Assembly (NCBI RefSeq): GCF_900100885.1
Contig: NZ_LT629692.1
Coordinates: 1,302,001 to 1,366,000, forward strand
Source of the DNA: Microbacterium pygmaeum
Lineage (GTDB): Bacteria; Actinomycetota; Actinomycetes; Actinomycetales; Microbacteriaceae
Direction of reading: 5' to 3'
Length of the DNA: 64,000 nucleotides
Below, one piece after another: positions 40,303-48,373 of the stretch. The position numbers and the translations under genes were made by a program. The notes under the pieces are model-generated. The model worked only from the letters and a program-made list of their open reading frames with translations. It ran no database searches and was not told the DNA's origin. Position 1 is the first letter of the stretch. Each line of letters starts with the position of its first letter.

Positions 40303-41979
40303 GTGAAACGCGCCGCTGACCCCGTACGCCGGATCGCCGACAGCTACGTCGCCGAACTGGCCCGCCACGAGCCCGATGCCGCGCAGGCGGCCGGGCTGCC
40401 CTCGCCCGGGCCGCTCGCCGATATCGGACCGGAGTGGCTGCAGCGCAAGTACGTGCTGCAGGGCGAGACGATCGAGGCGCTGAACGCTGTTGCGGCCGGA
40501 GACGGCGATGCCACGCTGCGCGCGGCGCTGCGCGAGCGCCTCGAACGCGAGCGACTGCTCTTCGACACCGGATTCACGTCTCGGCTGGTCGCCGGGCTCG
40601 CCAGTCCGATCCACCTGATCCGATACGCGATCGAGGGATTGCGCGTGACTCCGGATGCGGCGGGCGGAGAGCTCCTCGCCCGGGTCGAGGCCGTGCCGCA
40701 TGGCGTCGCGCAGTACATCGCCGCCCTTCGCTGGTCGCGAGACCATGCAGACCGGTTCCTCGGGACCGGCGTGGCACCGCGGCGCCAGCTGGACACGCTC
40801 GCCGGGCAGCTCGACCTCTGGCTGGAAGCCGATTGGTTCGGCTCGGTCCCGGTCGCCGACGACCTGGGGGCGCAGGAGCGCGCCCGCCTGCGCACTGCAG
40901 CCGACGCGGCCAACGTCGCCCTGCGCGAGCTCGTCGCCGTCCTGCGGGAGGAACTGCGACCGGTCGCGCCGTGCGCGGACGGTGTCGGCGCCGATGTGTA
41001 CGCGGCCATGGCCGCCGGGATGCTCGGTGCGCGCATCGATCTCGCCGACACGTACGCCTACGGGTGGTCCGAGCTCGAGCGCCTGGTCGCCGAGGCGCGG
41101 GTGCTGGCCGCCGAGCTCGGCGACCAGGACGCGGACCCGGTCCGCGACGCCGCCGATCGACTGGATGCCGATCCGCGCTACCGGCTGGAGGGAGTGTCCG
41201 CCATCCGCGACTGGCTCGAACGCCGCGTCGGCGAGACGACCGAGGCTCTGACCTCCGCATTCGACCTGCCGCCCGGCATCCGACAGGTGGAGTGCGTCGT
41301 CGCGGAAGCCTCCACCGGGGTCGTCTACTACACGCCGGCGTCCCCGGACGGCTCGGTGCCGAGCCGCATCGTCTGGACGATCCCCAGCGGCGTCCCCGTC
41401 GCGGCGAGCTGGCAGGAGGTGACGAGCGTGCACCACGAGGGCTTGCCCGGTCACCACCTGCAGTTCGCGGTGACGGCATCGCTCGAGCACCTGCATCCCT
41501 GGCAGCGTCACCTCTGCCACATCCACGGCTACGCGGAGGGGTGGGCGCACTACGCCGAACAGCTCGCCGACGAGCTCGGACTCATCCGCAATCCGGCCGA
41601 GCGGCTCGGCCTCCTGCTCGGACAGATCTGGCGCTCGGTGCGCATCGTCGCCGACATCGGGCTGCACACGGGCTGGGCGATCCCCGCGAACCCGCTCGTC
41701 GCCGCGACCGAGTGGACGCCCGAACTGGCGAAGCGGATGCTGGTCGAGCTGGCGCTGGTCGATCCGTCGCTCGCGGGCTTCGAGGTGGACCGCTACCTCG
41801 GGTGGCCAGGGCAGGCGCTCGCCTTCAAGGTCGGCGCCCGGCTGTGGCACGAGGCGCGGACGACTCGGCAGGCCGCTGAGGGTGAGTCGTTCTCGCTACG
41901 GGAGTTCCACCGCGCGGCGCTCGGACTGGGCCCGATGGGGCTCGACCCGCTGCGCGAGCTGCTGCTCAGCCGGCGCTGA
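40303..41979 (+). CDS. DUF885 family putative metallopeptidase
   Basis: A 558-aa, mostly helical protein of the DUF885 family. The putative zinc site is VHHEGLPGHHLQFA with HGYAEGWAHYAEQLADELG downstream, an arrangement resembling M2/M32-type carboxypeptidases. There is no signal peptide, so it is likely cytoplasmic. Peptidase activity is inferred from fold similarity. GTG start with TAGGCT six bases upstream. The 3' end overlaps the convergent LLM gene by 14 bases. Confidence 0.88.
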   Translation: MKRAADPVRRIADSYVAELARHEPDAAQAAGLPSPGPLADIGPEWLQRKYVLQGETIEALNAVAAGDGDATLRAALRERLERERLLFDTGFTSRLVAGLASPIHLIRYAIEGLRVTPDAAGGELLARVEAVPHGVAQYIAALRWSRDHADRFLGTGVAPRRQLDTLAGQLDLWLEADWFGSVPVADDLGAQERARLRTAADAANVALRELVAVLREELRPVAPCADGVGADVYAAMAAGMLGARIDLADTYAYGWSELERLVAEARVLAAELGDQDADPVRDAADRLDADPRYRLEGVSAIRDWLERRVGETTEALTSAFDLPPGIRQVECVVAEASTGVVYYTPASPDGSVPSRIVWTIPSGVPVAASWQEVTSVHHEGLPGHHLQFAVTASLEHLHPWQRHLCHIHGYAEGWAHYAEQLADELGLIRNPAERLGLLLGQIWRSVRIVADIGLHTGWAIPANPLVAATEWTPELAKRMLVELALVDPSLAGFEVDRYLGWPGQALAFKVGARLWHEARTTRQAAEGESFSLREFHRAALGLGPMGLDPLRELLLSRR

Positions 41980-42970
41980 GCCGGGGGAGCACCTCGCGAC
42001 CAAGCATCCGGATCCCCTCCGCGGAATCGATGCCGTGCGGCGTGCCGAACTCGATGCGGTCCACCCCCGCCTCGATCAGTCGCTGCGCGTGTGCGGCGAT
42101 GTCATCGGGCGTGCCGGCGAAGGCGAAGACGTCCAGGACGTCGCGGGGGACGAGCCGGCCGGCACCCTCCCCGTCGCCCTCCGCCAACCGGGCGCGGATC
42201 GCGGGAAGAAGATCATCGGGCAGGGTGACGGTGGGATCCAGCGCCGCCACCACATCGAGGTACATCGCCACCTGTCGCCGGGCGTGCGTGCGGGCGAGCT
42301 CGCCATCGCGATCGACGACGGTCACCGCCCCCAGCACGACGCCGACCGATCCGGCCGGGCGACCCGCGCGGGCCTCGCCGCGAGCAACCCGAGCGCGCAC
42401 GACCTCGACCATCGCCGGATTGGCGCTGCCGCCGACCTTGATCTCGTCGGCGACCTCGCCGGCCAGGGTCATCCCGAGCGGTCCCCATGAGCCCAGGAGG
42501 ATCGGCGCGTCGGCGCGCGCGAGCGGATAGCGCAGCGTGACTCCCGGCTCGAGCCGGAAGGTGGTCCCCGCGTACCCCGCGCCGTCGCCGCAGAGCAGCG
42601 CGCGGACGAAGCCGACCGCATCGCGGAGGTGGGCGATGGGCCGTGGTGCGTCGACGCCGATCGCCTCCAGCCAGGATCCTTTCGCGAGACCGAGGTACGC
42701 TCGGCCCGCGGAGGCAGCATCCACCGCAGCGAACTGTCCCGCGATCTCGTAGGGGTGCAGGGTGAACGGATTCCAGCATGCGCACCCCAGCCTGATCCGG
42801 CTCGTCGCATGCGCCATCTCCAGCAGCGCCCCGATCGGAGGCTGATACAGCAGGTCGCTGAAGACGCTGACGCCGTCGAATCCGAGGTCCTCGGCGAGCA
42901 CCGCCAGCGCGGCGTAGTCGCCCGGCGCCTTGTCGGTCTGCAGCCCGAGCGAGAGCGGGATGCGGTTCAC
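41966..42970 (-). CDS. LLM class flavin/F420-dependent oxidoreductase
   Basis: Luciferase-like protein, 334 aa. Markers are IPLSLGLQTDKAPGDYAALA, LGFDGVSVFSDLLYQPP, SRIRLGCACWNPFTLHPYEIA, RAYLGLAKGSWLEAIG and PILLGSWGPLGMTLAGEVADE. The last resembles the methylenetetrahydromethanopterin-reductase-like branch. The GTG start overlaps the stop of the TIGR04076 gene, so it is the last gene of a likely menF-amidohydrolase-TIGR04076-LLM operon. Substrate unknown; a shared catabolic route with the amidohydrolase is plausible. Confidence 0.86.
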   Translation of the reverse strand: MNRIPLSLGLQTDKAPGDYAALAVLAEDLGFDGVSVFSDLLYQPPIGALLEMAHATSRIRLGCACWNPFTLHPYEIAGQFAAVDAASAGRAYLGLAKGSWLEAIGVDAPRPIAHLRDAVGFVRALLCGDGAGYAGTTFRLEPGVTLRYPLARADAPILLGSWGPLGMTLAGEVADEIKVGGSANPAMVEVVRARVARGEARAGRPAGSVGVVLGAVTVVDRDGELARTHARRQVAMYLDVVAALDPTVTLPDDLLPAIRARLAEGDGEGAGRLVPRDVLDVFAFAGTPDDIAAHAQRLIEAGVDRIEFGTPHGIDSAEGIRMLGREVLPRLSAG

Positions 42971-43308
42971 GTGAGGTCGTCCGTGACCATGCGACGACGG
43001 CCGGTCCGCTCGATCCGCATGATCAGGCGCTCGTCCGGGTCGGGGCAGGCCACCATGCTGTCGCGCTCGAGCCAGTCTCCGGCGGGCAGATCCCGCTGTT
43101 TCGCGGGCAGGAGGGGAAGGGCCGCCTGCAGCGCGTAGATGCAGAAGTGCCCGCCGTCGGGCAGGCGCAGCCTGCTGCTCTCGACCAGGTCGATCGAATC
43201 GCCGACCTCCATGCCGCACACCGAGCGACCCTCGATGCGATCGACGACGACGCGCAGATCGTAGAGCTCGGTCACGTCGGCCTCCGGCGTCTGCCCGGGA
43301 TCAGTCAC
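42967..43308 (-). CDS. TIGR04076-like small protein
   Basis: A 113-aa protein resembling TIGR04076: an N-terminal strand VVVDRIEGRSVCGMEVGDSIDLV, then LPDGGHFCIYALQAALPLLPAKQ, and a C-terminal strand-rich part with CPDPDERLIMRIER. Conserved Cys in the first strand and before IYAL may matter, but no activity is established for the family. It is flanked and overlapped on both sides (8 bases with the amidohydrolase, 4 with the LLM gene), so the three act as a unit. Confidence 0.72.
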   Translation of the reverse strand: MTDPGQTPEADVTELYDLRVVVDRIEGRSVCGMEVGDSIDLVESSRLRLPDGGHFCIYALQAALPLLPAKQRDLPAGDWLERDSMVACPDPDERLIMRIERTGRRRMVTDDLT

Positions 43309-44524
43309 GACGCACCACCACCCCGCCCTTCATGACGAAATCCAGGTCGCGCAGTGCGCGGATGTCGGATGCCGGGTCCTCCGGCATCGCGATCAGGTCG
43401 GCGAACCGGCCGCGCTCGATGGTGCCGATCCGATCGGAGACGGCGAGCCATTCGGCCGGGGCCGCGGTCGCGGCGCGCACCGTGGCAGCCGCATCGAGGC
43501 CGCCGGCCTGCATGTGCTCGAGTTCTCGGACGACGGCGCTTGTGCCCTCGAAGTCCCAGAACGGGGGCATGTCGCTGCCCAGCAGCACCTCGACGCCGGC
43601 ATCCAGCGCCATCCGGAAGGACTCGAGGTGGCGCGGACCGGCCGCCAGCGAACGCTCCTGCATCCACCGCGGCACGCCGAGGTCGTCGAAGAAGGCCTGC
43701 GCGCGGGTCACCACGAGCGTCGGCACCAGGGCGGTGCCCCGAGCCGCCATCAGCGCCGCCACTGCGGGTGTCAGCTCGTATCCGTGCTCGACGCAGTCCA
43801 GACCCAGCTCGACCGCCTCCGCGATGATCGCGGCGGGACCGGCGTGCGCGGTGACCTTTCGCCCCCAGGCGTGTGCGGTCGAGATCACGGCAGCCATCTC
43901 GTCGCGGGTCAGCTGCGGGGTGTCGATCTGCTCGTGCTGACCGGCGATGCCGCCCGAGATCATGATCTTGATCAGGTCCGCACCGAGGGCGATCTGGCTC
44001 CGGGCGCCACGGGTGAAGGCATCCGCGCCGTCGCATTCGATCGTGTCGTCCGAGTCGAACCCGTGGCCGCCGGTGCAGCACAGCGCCCGTCCGGCGGTGA
44101 AGATGCGCGGGCCGGGAACGCGGCCGGCCTCGATCGCGCGCCGCAGCGCGAAGTCCGCGCCGCCTTTCTCGGCCACGCAGCGCGCCGTCGTGACTCCCGA
44201 CAGGAGTGTGCGTCGGGCGCCGTCGGCCATGTACAGGGCGAGCTCGGCGGGATCGAGCGAGCTCACCGCGTCGCCGCCGTCGCCCGGCAGCGACAGCGAG
44301 AAGTGCGTGTGCATGTTGATCAGGCCGGGCATCACGAACCGGCCGCCCAGGTCGACGGCTCCATCGCGCGGCGCGTCGGCGGCATCGACGATCTCGGCGA
44401 GGACGCCGTCACGGATGATCAGCGCGAGACCGTCGCGCGGTTGCGGACGCAGTCCGTCCACGAGCACGAGATTCGTCAGCACCGCGTCGCCGACGGTGGG
44501 CAGGGAGGGGACGGCGCCGCTCAT
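43301..44524 (-). CDS. Amidohydrolase family protein
   Basis: Metal-dependent TIM-barrel amidohydrolase, 407 aa. The first metal motif is LINMHTHFSLS. Later ligands appear in KVTAHAGPAAI, LDCVEHGYEL and VLLGSDMPPFWDFEG (the conserved Asp). A composite beta-sandwich domain covers both ends, ending IERGRFADLIAMPEDPASD. It resembles Xaa-Pro dipeptidase-type/imidazolonepropionase-like subgroups; substrate unknown. It starts 10 bases after menF on the same strand and heads the TIGR04076-LLM genes. Confidence 0.9.
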   Translation of the reverse strand: MSGAVPSLPTVGDAVLTNLVLVDGLRPQPRDGLALIIRDGVLAEIVDAADAPRDGAVDLGGRFVMPGLINMHTHFSLSLPGDGGDAVSSLDPAELALYMADGARRTLLSGVTTARCVAEKGGADFALRRAIEAGRVPGPRIFTAGRALCCTGGHGFDSDDTIECDGADAFTRGARSQIALGADLIKIMISGGIAGQHEQIDTPQLTRDEMAAVISTAHAWGRKVTAHAGPAAIIAEAVELGLDCVEHGYELTPAVAALMAARGTALVPTLVVTRAQAFFDDLGVPRWMQERSLAAGPRHLESFRMALDAGVEVLLGSDMPPFWDFEGTSAVVRELEHMQAGGLDAAATVRAATAAPAEWLAVSDRIGTIERGRFADLIAMPEDPASDIRALRDLDFVMKGGVVVRRD

Positions 44525-44534
44525 CGCCGGAACC

Positions 44535-45830
44535 TCATGCCAGCGCGTCCACGATCGGCCGGAACTTGACGCGGGTCTCCAGCAGCTCTGCCTCGGGATC
44601 GCTGCCGGCCACGATCCCGGCGCCGGCGTGCGCGCGCAGTGGGATGTCGTCGCGACCGTCCGCCGGCACGGTGTCCAGGTCGAACTGCGCACCGCGCAGC
44701 GCGATGGCCCACTCGCCGTCGCCGTTCGCGTCGATCCAGCCGACGGGGCCCGCATAGCGGCCGCGGTCCTGCGGTTCGAGCCTCCGGATGACCTCGAGCG
44801 CGGCATCGGTCGGGGTGCCCGCCACGGCCGCGGTGGGGTGCAGTGCGGCGACCATGTCGAGCGCGGAGGCACCGTCGCTGAGCTCGCCTTCGACGTCGGT
44901 CGCCAGATGGAAGACGTTCGGGAGCTTCAGCGTGAAGGGCTGTTCGCTCGCCGCGAGTGCGCTCGTGTGGGGGCGGAGGGATGCGAGCACGCTCTGCACC
45001 GCGTACGCGTGCTCGTCCTGATCCTTGGCGCTGGTGGCCAGCGTGAGGGATGCCGCGGTGTCGGCATCCGCATCGGCGCCGCGCGGCGCCGTGCCGGCGA
45101 GGACCCGAGCGGTGACCGTGCCGCCGGTCACGGTGACGAGGGTCTCCGGGCTCGCACCGAGACAGCCGTCGACGGCATAGGTCCAGCAGTCCGGGTAGCC
45201 GGAGGCGAGGGCACGCACCAGGCGCCGGAGGTCAGACCCCGCCGGCACGGAGCCGACCAGGTCGCGCGCGAGAACGACCTTGCTCACATCGCCGCCCGCG
45301 ATCGTCTCGAGCGCGTTGCGCACCGCAGCCTGGTAGCCCGCGGGATCCAAGGCCCCGGGGCCGAGCTTCGCCGACCAGTACGGTCCGTAGGGCGTCGGTT
45401 CGGGCGGAACCGATGCGTCGGCATCGCTCACGCCGACGGCCGCGTCGGCGTGGGTGATGCGCGTGACCCAGGAACGCCCGTCGCGGCGCCCGACGATGAT
45501 CGACGGCACGCTGAGGATGCTCCGTGCCGGCGATCGCGGATCGAAGGTGAACGCGCCGAACGCCAGCAGTCCGGTTCCGCGGAGGCCCACGGGGTCGTCG
45601 ATCTCGGCGGTCGCCGCGAGCGCTCGCCATCGCGCGCCGATGTCGAAGCGGGTGGGATCCCCCGGGGAGACGAACGCGTGGGACTCGCCGAACGCCGCCA
45701 TGGCATCGCCGCGGCGGCTCCAGAACATGGGGCGCGCGGCTTCGGCGTACTCCAGGACGTCGTCGATCGCATCGACTTCGCGGGTGACCACCCGCAGGCG
45801 AGGCGTCGGCAGCTCCTGCAGGTCGGTCAC
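44535..45830 (-). CDS. menF: Isochorismate synthase
   Basis: Chorismate-utilising enzyme starting menaquinone synthesis, 431 aa. Conserved parts are the motif KVVLARDLVG, GASPETLV, VEGELSDGASALDMVAALHPTAAVAGTP and RGRYAGPVGWIDANGDGEWAIAL, which together fit isochorismate rather than anthranilate synthase. Start GTG 45830 was chosen because TAGGCT lies seven bases upstream on the minus strand, overlapping the -10 of the divergent DUF402 gene. Confidence 0.92.
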   Translation of the reverse strand: MTDLQELPTPRLRVVTREVDAIDDVLEYAEAARPMFWSRRGDAMAAFGESHAFVSPGDPTRFDIGARWRALAATAEIDDPVGLRGTGLLAFGAFTFDPRSPARSILSVPSIIVGRRDGRSWVTRITHADAAVGVSDADASVPPEPTPYGPYWSAKLGPGALDPAGYQAAVRNALETIAGGDVSKVVLARDLVGSVPAGSDLRRLVRALASGYPDCWTYAVDGCLGASPETLVTVTGGTVTARVLAGTAPRGADADADTAASLTLATSAKDQDEHAYAVQSVLASLRPHTSALAASEQPFTLKLPNVFHLATDVEGELSDGASALDMVAALHPTAAVAGTPTDAALEVIRRLEPQDRGRYAGPVGWIDANGDGEWAIALRGAQFDLDTVPADGRDDIPLRAHAGAGIVAGSDPEAELLETRVKFRPIVDALA

Positions 45831-45837
45831 GAACTCC

Positions 45838-45847
45838 AGCCTAGACT
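45838..45847. promoter_or_regulatory. Overlapping divergent -10 boxes for menF and the DUF402 gene
   Basis: AGCCTAGACT holds TAGGCT on the minus strand (45843-45838, seven bases before menF) and TAGACT on the plus strand (45842-45847, seven bases before the DUF402 gene). They share the CTAG core region. Confidence 0.65.
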
Positions 45848-45854
45848 CGCATCC

Positions 45855-46430
45855 GTGAGCGAAGACTCGACCGGGCTGCCTGCCGCCGACCCCCGTCCGG
45901 CTCCGGGTACGCGGCTGGTGTTCCGCTGGCGCAAGTGGGATGGCGGCGCGCACTGGGTGCACGAATGCGTATATCTCGGCAGCGACCGGTGGGGTGACTG
46001 GTTCGGTCAGCCCGCGGGGTGGCGCAGCTTCCGTCCCGGCCGGGATTTCCTGGCCGGTGCGAACAACGTGACGCTGCTGCCGCCGAGCGGCGACTACGCG
46101 CTGACCGTCAACGAGATCCCGGGCGCCTCGTACCGCACGTACATCGACATCGCGTGGGACGCGCGCTGGCAGGACGGCGAGCCGACCGGCATCGACATGG
46201 ATCTCGACGTCGTGAACGCGGTGGACGGGCGCGGCATCTTCATCGACGACCGCGACGAGTGGGACGAGCATCGGGTGCGATACGGGTACCCGCTGGATCT
46301 CGTCGAGCGACTCGAAGCGCTCGCGGTCGATCTGGAGCGTCGGGTCACGGCCGCCGAAGCGCCGTTCGACGACGCGACGGCGGATGCCTGGCTCGCGCGC
46401 CTGTCCGCACTGGGCCTCGCGGCATCCTGA
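45855..46430 (+). CDS. DUF402 domain protein
   Basis: A 191-aa protein with a DUF402/FomD-like beta-barrel: LVFRWRKWDGGAHWVHECVYLG, GDYALTVNEIPGASYRTYIDIAWDARW, then DMDLDVVNAVDGRGIFIDDRDEWDEH with several acidic residues that could bind metal. Relatives are nucleoside diphosphatase-like hydrolases; activity here is unproven. A helical tail closes the protein. GTG start with TAGACT seven bases upstream; tandem short repeats follow its stop. Confidence 0.85.
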   Translation: MSEDSTGLPAADPRPAPGTRLVFRWRKWDGGAHWVHECVYLGSDRWGDWFGQPAGWRSFRPGRDFLAGANNVTLLPPSGDYALTVNEIPGASYRTYIDIAWDARWQDGEPTGIDMDLDVVNAVDGRGIFIDDRDEWDEHRVRYGYPLDLVERLEALAVDLERRVTAAEAPFDDATADAWLARLSALGLAAS

Positions 46431-46494
46431 GCACGGTCCTGAGCAGCATCTCCTGAGCAGCAGCTCCGAGCGGCATCTCCAAGCGGCATACTCC
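46428..46494 (+). repeat. Short imperfect tandem repeats (12-14-mers)
   Basis: Four to five units related to TGAGCAGCATCTCC run from the DUF402 stop to 46494 (unit starts at 46440, 46454, 46468, 46481). They lie just upstream of the menG promoter. Confidence 0.6.
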
Positions 46495-46508
46495 GCGGCG
46501 TGCGAACG

Positions 46509-46514
46509 TAGACT
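46509..46514 (+). promoter_or_regulatory. -10 box of leaderless-type menG promoter
   Basis: TAGACT lies six bases before the menG GTG. Confidence 0.55.
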
Positions 46515-46520
46515 CGACGG

Positions 46521-47270
46521 GTGACTCCGAGCCCCGATGAGGCCAACCGCGCCGACCTGCACAAGGATCCCGCGCGCGTCAGCGGCATGTTCGATCAGGT
46601 CGCGAAGAACTACGACCGCACCAACACCGTCCTGAGCCTCGGCAACGACCGCATGTGGCGCGCCGCGACGACGCGTGCCGTCGCCCCGCGCCCAGGTCAG
46701 CGCATCCTCGACCTCGCCGCCGGCACCGGTGCGAGCGCCGTCGCGCTCGCCCGCAGCGGCGCGCAGGTCGTCGCGGCCGACTTCTCGCCCGGGATGATCG
46801 CCGAGGGGCAGCGCCGCTACGGGGCGAGCGCGCCGGGTGGCGGCATCCGGAACCTGTCCTTCGTCGAGGCCGACGCGACCGACCTGCCGTTCGCAGACGA
46901 AGAGTTCGACACCGTCACGATGTCCTTCGGGCTCCGCAACGTGAACGACCCGAAGAGGGCGCTGCGCGAGCTGCAGCGGGTCACGAAGCCCGGCGGCCGC
47001 CTGGTGGTCTGCGAGTTCTCTCAGCCGCCGTCGCGTGCCTTCCACGGGCTGTACCGCTTCTACAACGATCGCATCCTTCCGGTCGTCGCCAAGACCGTGA
47101 GCTCGAACGCCGACGCCTACGACTACCTCAACGAGTCGATCAGGGATTGGCCCGACCAGCGCACGCTGTCGGCGTGGATCCGCACGGCGGGCTGGACTGA
47201 CGTCGCCTACCGCAACCTCTCGCTGGGGATCGTGGCGCTGCATCGGGCTCGGAAGCCGGACGTTGGATAG
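46521..47270 (+). CDS. menG: Demethylmenaquinone methyltransferase
   Basis: SAM-dependent methyltransferase for the last menaquinone step, 249 aa. It has the UbiE/MenG opening VSGMFDQVAKNYDRTNTVLSLGNDRMWR shortened here to its key residues, SAM motif I ILDLAAGTGASAVAL, ADFSPGMIAEG, and the signature DTVTMSFGLRNVNDPKRAL followed by RLVVCEFSQP. GTG start with TAGACT six bases upstream. A polyprenyl diphosphate synthase gene follows after 24 bases, fitting the same pathway. Confidence 0.94.
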   Translation: MTPSPDEANRADLHKDPARVSGMFDQVAKNYDRTNTVLSLGNDRMWRAATTRAVAPRPGQRILDLAAGTGASAVALARSGAQVVAADFSPGMIAEGQRRYGASAPGGGIRNLSFVEADATDLPFADEEFDTVTMSFGLRNVNDPKRALRELQRVTKPGGRLVVCEFSQPPSRAFHGLYRFYNDRILPVVAKTVSSNADAYDYLNESIRDWPDQRTLSAWIRTAGWTDVAYRNLSLGIVALHRARKPDVG

Positions 47271-47282
47271 TGCCGACCCCGG

Positions 47283-47288
47283 TAGGCT
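47283..47288 (+). promoter_or_regulatory. -10 box of leaderless-type polyprenyl synthase promoter
   Basis: TAGGCT lies six bases before the GTG at 47295. Confidence 0.55.
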
Positions 47289-47294
47289 GAACGG

Positions 47295-48350
47295 GTGACT
47301 CCCTCAGCGCCAGGCTCGCGCGTCGCGGGCAAGCTGGGACTCGCGGACCGCACTTTCGCCGGTACGAGATCCCGCAAGCTGGCCTCGGCGGTCGAATCCG
47401 GGCTCGAGCGCGTCGACCGCAACCTCGCGCTCGAACTGAGCGTCACCGACGCGGTCGCCGATTCGGCCAGCCGCTACCTCTACGAGGCCGGTGGCAAGCG
47501 CGTGCGGCCCATGCTGGCCCTCATCACCGCGCAGCTGGGCGACGGCATCACCGACGACGTCATCGACGGGGCGAGCGCGCTGGAGATCACCCACCTCGGC
47601 ACCCTGTACCACGACGACGTCATGGACGCCGCCGACAAGCGCCGTGGTGTGCCCAGCGCCCAGACGGTGTGGGGCAACAACATCGCCATCCTCACCGGCG
47701 ACCTCCTCCTGTCACGGGCCAGCCAGATCATGTCGCGTCACGGCGAGCGGGCGACGCGCGTCCAGGCCGACACCTTCGAGCGCCTCGTGCTCGGGCAGAT
47801 GCACGAGACGATCGGCCCCCAGGAGGGGGAGGATCCGGTCGCGCACTATCTGAAAGTCCTCTCCGACAAGACCGGCTCGCTGATCGCCGCGGCCGCGCAG
47901 GTCGGACTCATCTTCGCCAACGGACCGCGCGAGCTCGAGCAGCCGCTCGTGCTGTTCGGTGAGAAGGCGGGGGTCGCGTTCCAACTCCTGGACGATGTCA
48001 TCGACCTCTCCGACGATCCGGACGAGACCGGCAAGGTGCCCGGCACCGACCTGCGTGCAGGCGTGCCGACGATGCCCTATCTGGTGCTGGGACAGCTGAC
48101 GGATGCCGCATCCGTCGACCTCCGTGCTCGCATCGACGCGGGTGTCGAGCGCATCGCGCAGGGTGAGGACGCGTCGATCCTGGATGCCGAGCTGGACGAA
48201 TTGCGGCGGCACCGGGCCACGCAGGACACGCTGGACCTCGCCAGGGCGTGGTCGGACGAGGCCGTCGCGGCGCTTCAGGCATTGCCTCGTGGTGCCGTGC
48301 GCGAGGCGCTGACGCGTTTCGCCCAGGCTGTCGCCGACCGCTCGAGCTGA
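47295..48350 (+). CDS. Polyprenyl diphosphate synthase (menaquinone side chain)
   Basis: Trans-prenyltransferase, 351 aa, making the long isoprenoid tail joined by MenA. The first Asp-rich motif is LYHDDVMDAADKRRG, the second QLLDDVIDLSDDPDE, with GGKRVRPML and DKTGSLIAAAA between the usual landmarks. The small residues before the first motif (LGTLYHDD) suggest a long product, but chain length cannot be fixed. GTG start with TAGGCT six bases upstream. Confidence 0.93.
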   Translation: MTPSAPGSRVAGKLGLADRTFAGTRSRKLASAVESGLERVDRNLALELSVTDAVADSASRYLYEAGGKRVRPMLALITAQLGDGITDDVIDGASALEITHLGTLYHDDVMDAADKRRGVPSAQTVWGNNIAILTGDLLLSRASQIMSRHGERATRVQADTFERLVLGQMHETIGPQEGEDPVAHYLKVLSDKTGSLIAAAAQVGLIFANGPRELEQPLVLFGEKAGVAFQLLDDVIDLSDDPDETGKVPGTDLRAGVPTMPYLVLGQLTDAASVDLRARIDAGVERIAQGEDASILDAELDELRRHRATQDTLDLARAWSDEAVAALQALPRGAVREALTRFAQAVADRSS

Positions 48351-48373
48351 GCACAATCGAGAAAGAGATTCAC

